A stretch of 64,000 nucleotides of DNA from Nibrella saemangeumensis. GTDB lineage: Bacteria; Bacteroidota; Bacteroidia; Cytophagales; Spirosomataceae. The notes under the pieces were generated by a model. It did no database searches and was not told the origin of the DNA. It worked only from the letters and a program-made list of their open reading frames with translations. The stretch is taken from NCBI RefSeq assembly GCF_039541915.1, contig NZ_BAABHD010000005.1, positions 434,001 to 498,000 on the forward strand, given 5' to 3'. Positions 60,323 through 64,000 of this stretch are shown here, one piece after another (within the stretch, counting starts at the first letter, position 1; every line of letters starts with the position of its first letter). The position numbers and the translations under genes are program-made.

Positions 60323-61174
60323 ATGCTGCACCAGCGTCATATCACGACCTCACCCGTTGAGGTTGGAAAGACGACTCCTTTCCCGCTTGTGCAGATAGCT
60401 AATAGAAATACGCTGCTTCATCTGATCGGGCTAAATACTTATCACCAGTTCGGCCAGCAGTACAACCCTCATTTTTTCTTTCAGCAGTTTTCGGAAACAC
60501 TAGCCACAGAAAATAAGCAGGTAATTCATATCTGGGAGGATATATGGCGGCAGAAACCGGCTATCGTGCTTTCCCGTTTGAATGCAATGGTCGGATTATC
60601 GGAACGTATACCGGCAAGGCTCACCCAAATCAGGCGCGTGGACCGCCCATTGGCAACCCAGTTTTTAGAAATGAGCCACTTGCAGGCGGTTACTTTGTCG
60701 AAATACAGGTACGGGCTGTACCTGCCCCAGCGGTACTTCCGGGTATTGTCCCCGGAGTTCCAGGAGCAAATACCAGCCAATGAGTCCGAACTACTGGTGG
60801 CACTGGCCACGTTCAGCCTGCCGCGCCGTATTGAACGGGACGGTAAACTATACCGCTCGGTTGAACTGGTGCGATTTGCCAACCGGCTGAACTGTACCGT
60901 AGTGGGTGGACTGGATAAGTTGCTGAAAGGCTTTATCAATGAACACCGGCCGGACGACATTATGACCTATGCCGACCGCGACTGGTCTGACGGCAGGAGT
61001 TACGAAAAGCTCGGGTTTACCCGGCTGATACTAACCGAGCCGCAGCAATTCTGGCTAAATCCGGAGAAAATGGAGCGCTATTATCCGCACCGGTTACCGC
61101 ATGAAGTGTCGACGCACCGACTACTGCCGGTTTACAATTCGGGGAGTATTAAGTTTGTGAAGCTGCTGATATGA
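60323..61174 (+). CDS. Protein of unknown function translationally coupled to miaA
   Basis: 283 residues from ATG 60323; TTG at 60299 (8 codons upstream) is a possible alternative. The C-terminal half (VELVRFANRLNCTVVGGLDKLLKGFINEHRPDDIMTYADRDWSDGRSYEKLGF) has the pattern VVGGxxKLLKxFI...YADRRWSxGxxYEKLGF that I associate with C-terminal domains of some phage homing-endonuclease-type proteins; this link is from memory. The N-terminal half is unlike anything I can name. It overlaps miaA by 4 bp (ATGA). Confidence 0.6.
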   Translation: MLHQRHITTSPVEVGKTTPFPLVQIANRNTLLHLIGLNTYHQFGQQYNPHFFFQQFSETLATENKQVIHIWEDIWRQKPAIVLSRLNAMVGLSERIPARLTQIRRVDRPLATQFLEMSHLQAVTLSKYRYGLYLPQRYFRVLSPEFQEQIPANESELLVALATFSLPRRIERDGKLYRSVELVRFANRLNCTVVGGLDKLLKGFINEHRPDDIMTYADRDWSDGRSYEKLGFTRLILTEPQQFWLNPEKMERYYPHRLPHEVSTHRLLPVYNSGSIKFVKLLI

Positions 61175-62085
61175 ACAGGCTTATCGTCATTCTTGGTCCT
61201 ACCGCCAGCGGCAAAACCCGGCTGGCCGCCCAGGTAGCCCACCGACTGGGTGGTGAGATCATCAGCGCCGACTCCCGGCAGGTGTACCGCGACATGGACA
61301 TCGGTACCGGCAAGGACCTGGCCGAATACCGGATTGGCGACGAAACAATCCCCTACCACCTCATCAATGTAACCGACGCCGGCAGCGACTATAATGTATA
61401 TCAGTACCAGCAGGATTTCTACCAGGTTCTGCCCCAAATTCTGGACCGTGGCCGGGTACCCATCCTCTGCGGAGGTACCGGGCTATACATCGAAGCCGTG
61501 TTGAAAGGCCACCAGTTTACAGCCATTCCAATTGACCCTCGTTTCAGGGCAGAACTGGACCAAAAGTCAGATGGAGAGCTGCTACAGCTCTTTGAGCAGA
61601 CGGCTTCGGCTTACACCACCGTGGCCGATACCTCTACCCGCAAGCGGCTAATCCGGGCGATAGAGATCAATCGGTATCTGAACGAGAACAGCCTGACCGA
61701 AATAACACCAATGCCCTCCCATCCCAATTACACGGTATTCGGCATTGACCTGCCGGTCGAGTTACGCCGGCAGCGAATTACCCGGCGCTTGCACGAACGG
61801 CTTCGGCATGGTATGATTGAAGAGGTGCAGCGATTGCTGGAACGCGGCATACCTACCGAAAAGCTGGTTTTCTACGGCCTGGAGTATAAATTCATTACCA
61901 ATTACCTGGAGGGCCATCTTGACTATGACACCATGGTAAAGCGACTGGAAACTGCCATTCACCAGTTTGCCAAGCGCCAGATGACCTTCTTCCGCAAAAT
62001 GGAACGCGATGGCATACCGATTCACTGGCTGGATGGATTAGCACCAGCAGAAACTCTGACGGAGGAAATTCTGACAACTGTTTAA
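61171..62085 (+). CDS. miaA: tRNA dimethylallyltransferase
   Basis: 304 residues. Adds dimethylallyl to A37 of tRNAs reading UNN codons. P-loop LGPTASGKTRLAAQVA, IISADSRQVYRDMDIGTGKDL (catalytic D), GGTGLYIEAVLKG, and the zinc-less tail FAKRQMTFFRKM. Complete. Confidence 0.96.
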   Translation: MNRLIVILGPTASGKTRLAAQVAHRLGGEIISADSRQVYRDMDIGTGKDLAEYRIGDETIPYHLINVTDAGSDYNVYQYQQDFYQVLPQILDRGRVPILCGGTGLYIEAVLKGHQFTAIPIDPRFRAELDQKSDGELLQLFEQTASAYTTVADTSTRKRLIRAIEINRYLNENSLTEITPMPSHPNYTVFGIDLPVELRRQRITRRLHERLRHGMIEEVQRLLERGIPTEKLVFYGLEYKFITNYLEGHLDYDTMVKRLETAIHQFAKRQMTFFRKMERDGIPIHWLDGLAPAETLTEEILTTV

Positions 62086-62146
62086 CCCATTGTATGCTTC
62101 TCTTCCAAACGTGAAGAGAGTATCAACGGGTCTATTTTGGCTTTAA

Positions 62147-62165
62147 CAGGTAAGCTATTTACCTG
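62147..62165. promoter_or_regulatory. 19-bp palindrome upstream of the Nramp-related gene
   Basis: CAGGTAA-N5-TTACCTG (7-bp arms), ending 19 bp before the ATG at 62185. Size and symmetry resemble DtxR/MntR-family operators, which fits a metal transporter, but no regulator is in the window. A near-match to the -7 element (TATTTTG) lies just upstream. Confidence 0.45.
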
Positions 62166-62184
62166 ATTGAAGGTTCCTAAACCC

Positions 62185-63585
62185 ATGGAAAACCTAAACC
62201 CTCCTAACCCGGAATCGCCAGTGGTAGTTGCTACCGCTGCGCCGGACCCTTACCGCCCATCGCTGGAGCTGATAAAATCAGCTCCCACCACCCTGGCCGG
62301 GCAGTTGCGGCACCTGGGGCCAGGGTTTATTCTATCGGCGGCTATTGTTGGTTCAGGCGAGTTGGTAGCCACAACGGCTTTGGGGGCTAAAGCCGGCTTC
62401 GTTACACTCTGGGTTATTCTGATTAGTTGCTTTATGAAAGTAACGCTGCAACTGGAGTTCGGTAAAAACGCTATCTACACCGGTATACCCACCATGCAGG
62501 CACTGAACCGGCTACCGGGCCTCCGTATTAAGGGTACACACTGGACCCTCTGGCTGTGGCTATCACTACAGGGGCTGAAGGTGCTCCAGGTTGGCGGCAT
62601 TGTCGGGGGCGTCGCCATTGTGCTGCACATGAGTTTTCCGGTGCTCCCTACGGGTATCTGGGCCGCTTTATCGGCGATCTCGGCGGCCCTGCTGATTTAT
62701 AAGGGCTATTATAAATGGGTGGAGAAAGGTGCCCTGCTGATGATTATGGTATTCACCGCCCTTATTCTGCTGTCGCTGCTCATGCTGCAGCAAACTGACT
62801 ACGCCATTACATCGGCCCAGTTGACCGAAGGCTTACGCTTTTCGCTGCCGCCCGCAGCCGTGGGCGTAGCCCTGGGCGCATTCGGCATTACCGGCGTAGG
62901 GGGCGACGAAATCATGTACTACAATTACTGGTGCATTGAGAAAGGCTATGCCGCCTATGTTGGCCCCAACGATAACTCACCCGCCTGGGCCGAACGCGCC
63001 AAAGGCTGGATACGGGTGATGTACCTCGATGCGCTGTGCTCCATGGTTGTCTATACCACCGTAACGGCTGCCTTCTACCTGCTCGGCGCTTCGCTGTTGC
63101 ATGAGCAGGGCCAGGTACCCGACGGCTATGGCATGATTGAAGCGCTCTCCCGACTGTTTACGGCTACGTTAGGACCAGAGGCCAAGGTCATTTTTATGAT
63201 TGGGGCTTTTTTTGTGCTCTACTCGACACTCTTTACCGCCAACGCCAGTTGGGCGCGTATTTTTGGCGATGCCTTCGGGCAGTTTGGCTGGGTACGCTTT
63301 AGCACACCCCCCGAACGGAAGCGCGTTATTGCCGTGCTGGCCTGGGTGTTCCCGGCGCTGTGGTGTATTTCATTCCTGTTTTTGCAGGTGCCGGTATTAA
63401 TGATTCTGTTGGGTGGAGCTGCGACGTCGGTGCTGCTGATTGTGGTGGTCTGGGCAGCCTGGCAATTCCGGTATCACCAGTTGCCGGCCAGCCTGAAGCC
63501 AACGCGCTTCTACGATGTATGCTTCTGGATCAGCGTACTGTCTATTCTGGGCGTGGGGGCTTACGGCATCTGGCAAGTGTTGTAA
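62185..63585 (+). CDS. Nramp-related transporter lacking canonical metal motifs
   Basis: 466 residues from ATG 62185 (the frame opens at TTG 62167). About 11 transmembrane helices with Nramp fold features. Canonical Nramp TM1 DPGN is replaced by IVGSGE (residues 54-59), and the TM6 MPH motif region reads FGITGVGGDEIMYYNYW (233-249). It therefore falls in a divergent Nramp-related subgroup whose substrate cannot be assumed to be Mn2+ or Fe2+. An Asp/Glu pair in TM6 (DE, 241-242) may serve instead. Downstream of miaA but with a 100-bp gap. Confidence 0.88.
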   Translation: MENLNPPNPESPVVVATAAPDPYRPSLELIKSAPTTLAGQLRHLGPGFILSAAIVGSGELVATTALGAKAGFVTLWVILISCFMKVTLQLEFGKNAIYTGIPTMQALNRLPGLRIKGTHWTLWLWLSLQGLKVLQVGGIVGGVAIVLHMSFPVLPTGIWAALSAISAALLIYKGYYKWVEKGALLMIMVFTALILLSLLMLQQTDYAITSAQLTEGLRFSLPPAAVGVALGAFGITGVGGDEIMYYNYWCIEKGYAAYVGPNDNSPAWAERAKGWIRVMYLDALCSMVVYTTVTAAFYLLGASLLHEQGQVPDGYGMIEALSRLFTATLGPEAKVIFMIGAFFVLYSTLFTANASWARIFGDAFGQFGWVRFSTPPERKRVIAVLAWVFPALWCISFLFLQVPVLMILLGGAATSVLLIVVVWAAWQFRYHQLPASLKPTRFYDVCFWISVLSILGVGAYGIWQVL

Positions 63586-63595
63586 AACCTGTTGG

Positions 63596-64000
63596 TTACT
63601 TTCGGCTATAACGCTTCATAATTTCCAGCACTTTATCAACGGGTAGCGCTTCCACAACACGTCCCTGATCCCCTTTCAGCGTCTGAGCCGCAAACAGGGA
63701 GTTAATGATGGCTTCTTCGGTTGCTTCAATAGCGGCCATAAATAAAGGGGAAATATTGTCGTTCCGAAGCAGCTTCAGCTCATCAATCGGGCTCTTCGAC
63801 TCGTGCGGAATCCGGTAGGCAGTGGATACGGCGATCACGTAATCTCCGCTACCGTTAGCGGCAATACCGCCGGTTTTCGCCATACCCAGAAAGGCTCGTT
63901 TAGCGAGTCGGTTCAGGTTTCGGGCGTCCAGTGGGGCGTCTGTCAGCACCACCATCATGCAGGAACCGTCGCCGGAGCGGTCGAGCGTTTCCTTGAATGA
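63596..64000 (-). CDS. P1-family (DmpA-type) aminopeptidase, C-terminal part
   Basis: Only the C-terminal 134 codons are in the window; the gene continues beyond the right edge. Family signature in the C-terminal chain: VVLTDAPLDARNLNRLAKRAFLGMAKTGG, then NGSGDYVIAVSTAYRI. P1 peptidases (DmpA/BapA) are self-processing Ntn-hydrolase-like enzymes that remove D- or beta-amino acids from peptide N-termini. The nucleophile lies outside the visible part. Confidence 0.85.
   Translation of the reverse strand, partial: SFKETLDRSGDGSCMMVVLTDAPLDARNLNRLAKRAFLGMAKTGGIAANGSGDYVIAVSTAYRIPHESKSPIDELKLLRNDNISPLFMAAIEATEEAIINSLFAAQTLKGDQGRVVEALPVDKVLEIMKRYSRK

Noticed and set aside
1..64000. tRNA, rRNA, CRISPR, prophage or insertion sequence
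   Set aside because: Looked for on both strands by eye; no tRNA-like cloverleaf sequence in the gaps, no spaced repeats of CRISPR type, no transposase or integrase gene.

Overview
This 64-kb window looks like ordinary chromosome from a member of the Bacteroidota, most likely order Cytophagales and plausibly a Spirosoma-like genus. The reasons are: Bacteroidota-type promoters (TAnnTTTG at -7), almost no Shine-Dalgarno sequences, a TonB-dependent receptor with a carboxypeptidase-like N-terminus, BshA (bacillithiol), a GT3-type glycogen synthase, MlaE-F-D, a ThuA/sugar-dehydrogenase/PKD/cytochrome/CBM fusion, and a short LeuA. The taxonomic call is inference from gene content. I saw no rRNA, tRNA, CRISPR array, prophage or insertion sequence.

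Layout. 1-5 kb: tail of an unknown gene, yqgE, a beta-barrel protein, nuoA-B-C (without nuoD), and an exported protein with a degenerate thioredoxin fold. 5-11 kb, mostly minus strand: VOC protein, diheme cytochrome c, lipocalin-like protein, membrane hydroxylase, type II NADH dehydrogenase, bshA. 11-15.3 kb: UbiA prenyltransferase, then a divergent lipoprotein / MerC-TonB receptor locus with a tandem palindromic operator. 15.3-20 kb: M48 protease, a Panacea-domain protein overlapping a two-helix membrane protein (toxin-antitoxin-like), GT3 glycogen synthase. 20-27 kb: glycosylasparaginase, purU, SSS symporter, cutC, glpD-crtZ. 27-34 kb: Schlafen/AlbA_2-like protein, bioF-bioD-bioA, histidine kinase, MDR oxidoreductase, murQ.

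34-44.5 kb is a branched-chain amino acid cluster, ilvD-ilvB-ilvN-ilvC-ilvA-leuB-leuA. Two A+T-rich toxin-antitoxin-type modules sit inside it: DUF433/DUF5615 (VapBC45-like) between ilvA and leuB, and MntA/HepT between leuB and leuA. HepT is broken by two apparent single-base deletions. No leuC or leuD is present in the cluster.

44.5-64 kb: S41 peptidase, a conserved unknown, yraN, lipB, a PolB-type exonuclease whose first catalytic Glu reads Lys, rnr, mlaE-mlaF-mlaD, an NmrA-type reductase, the 1077-residue fusion protein, a nucleoside deaminase, a K+ channel with a zinc ribbon, an unknown gene overlapping miaA, an Nramp-related transporter without the canonical metal motifs, and the C-terminus of a P1 peptidase.

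The strongest non-genic signals are: a perfect 60-bp palindrome upstream of bioF carrying two inverted consensus DnaA boxes; a recurring intergenic architecture of four tandem 7-8-mers, folded into clear inverted repeats at two of its three sites (after ubiA and after rnr; before leuB only a weak inverted partner is seen); and a doubled TGCAA-N5-TTGCA operator between two divergent promoters.
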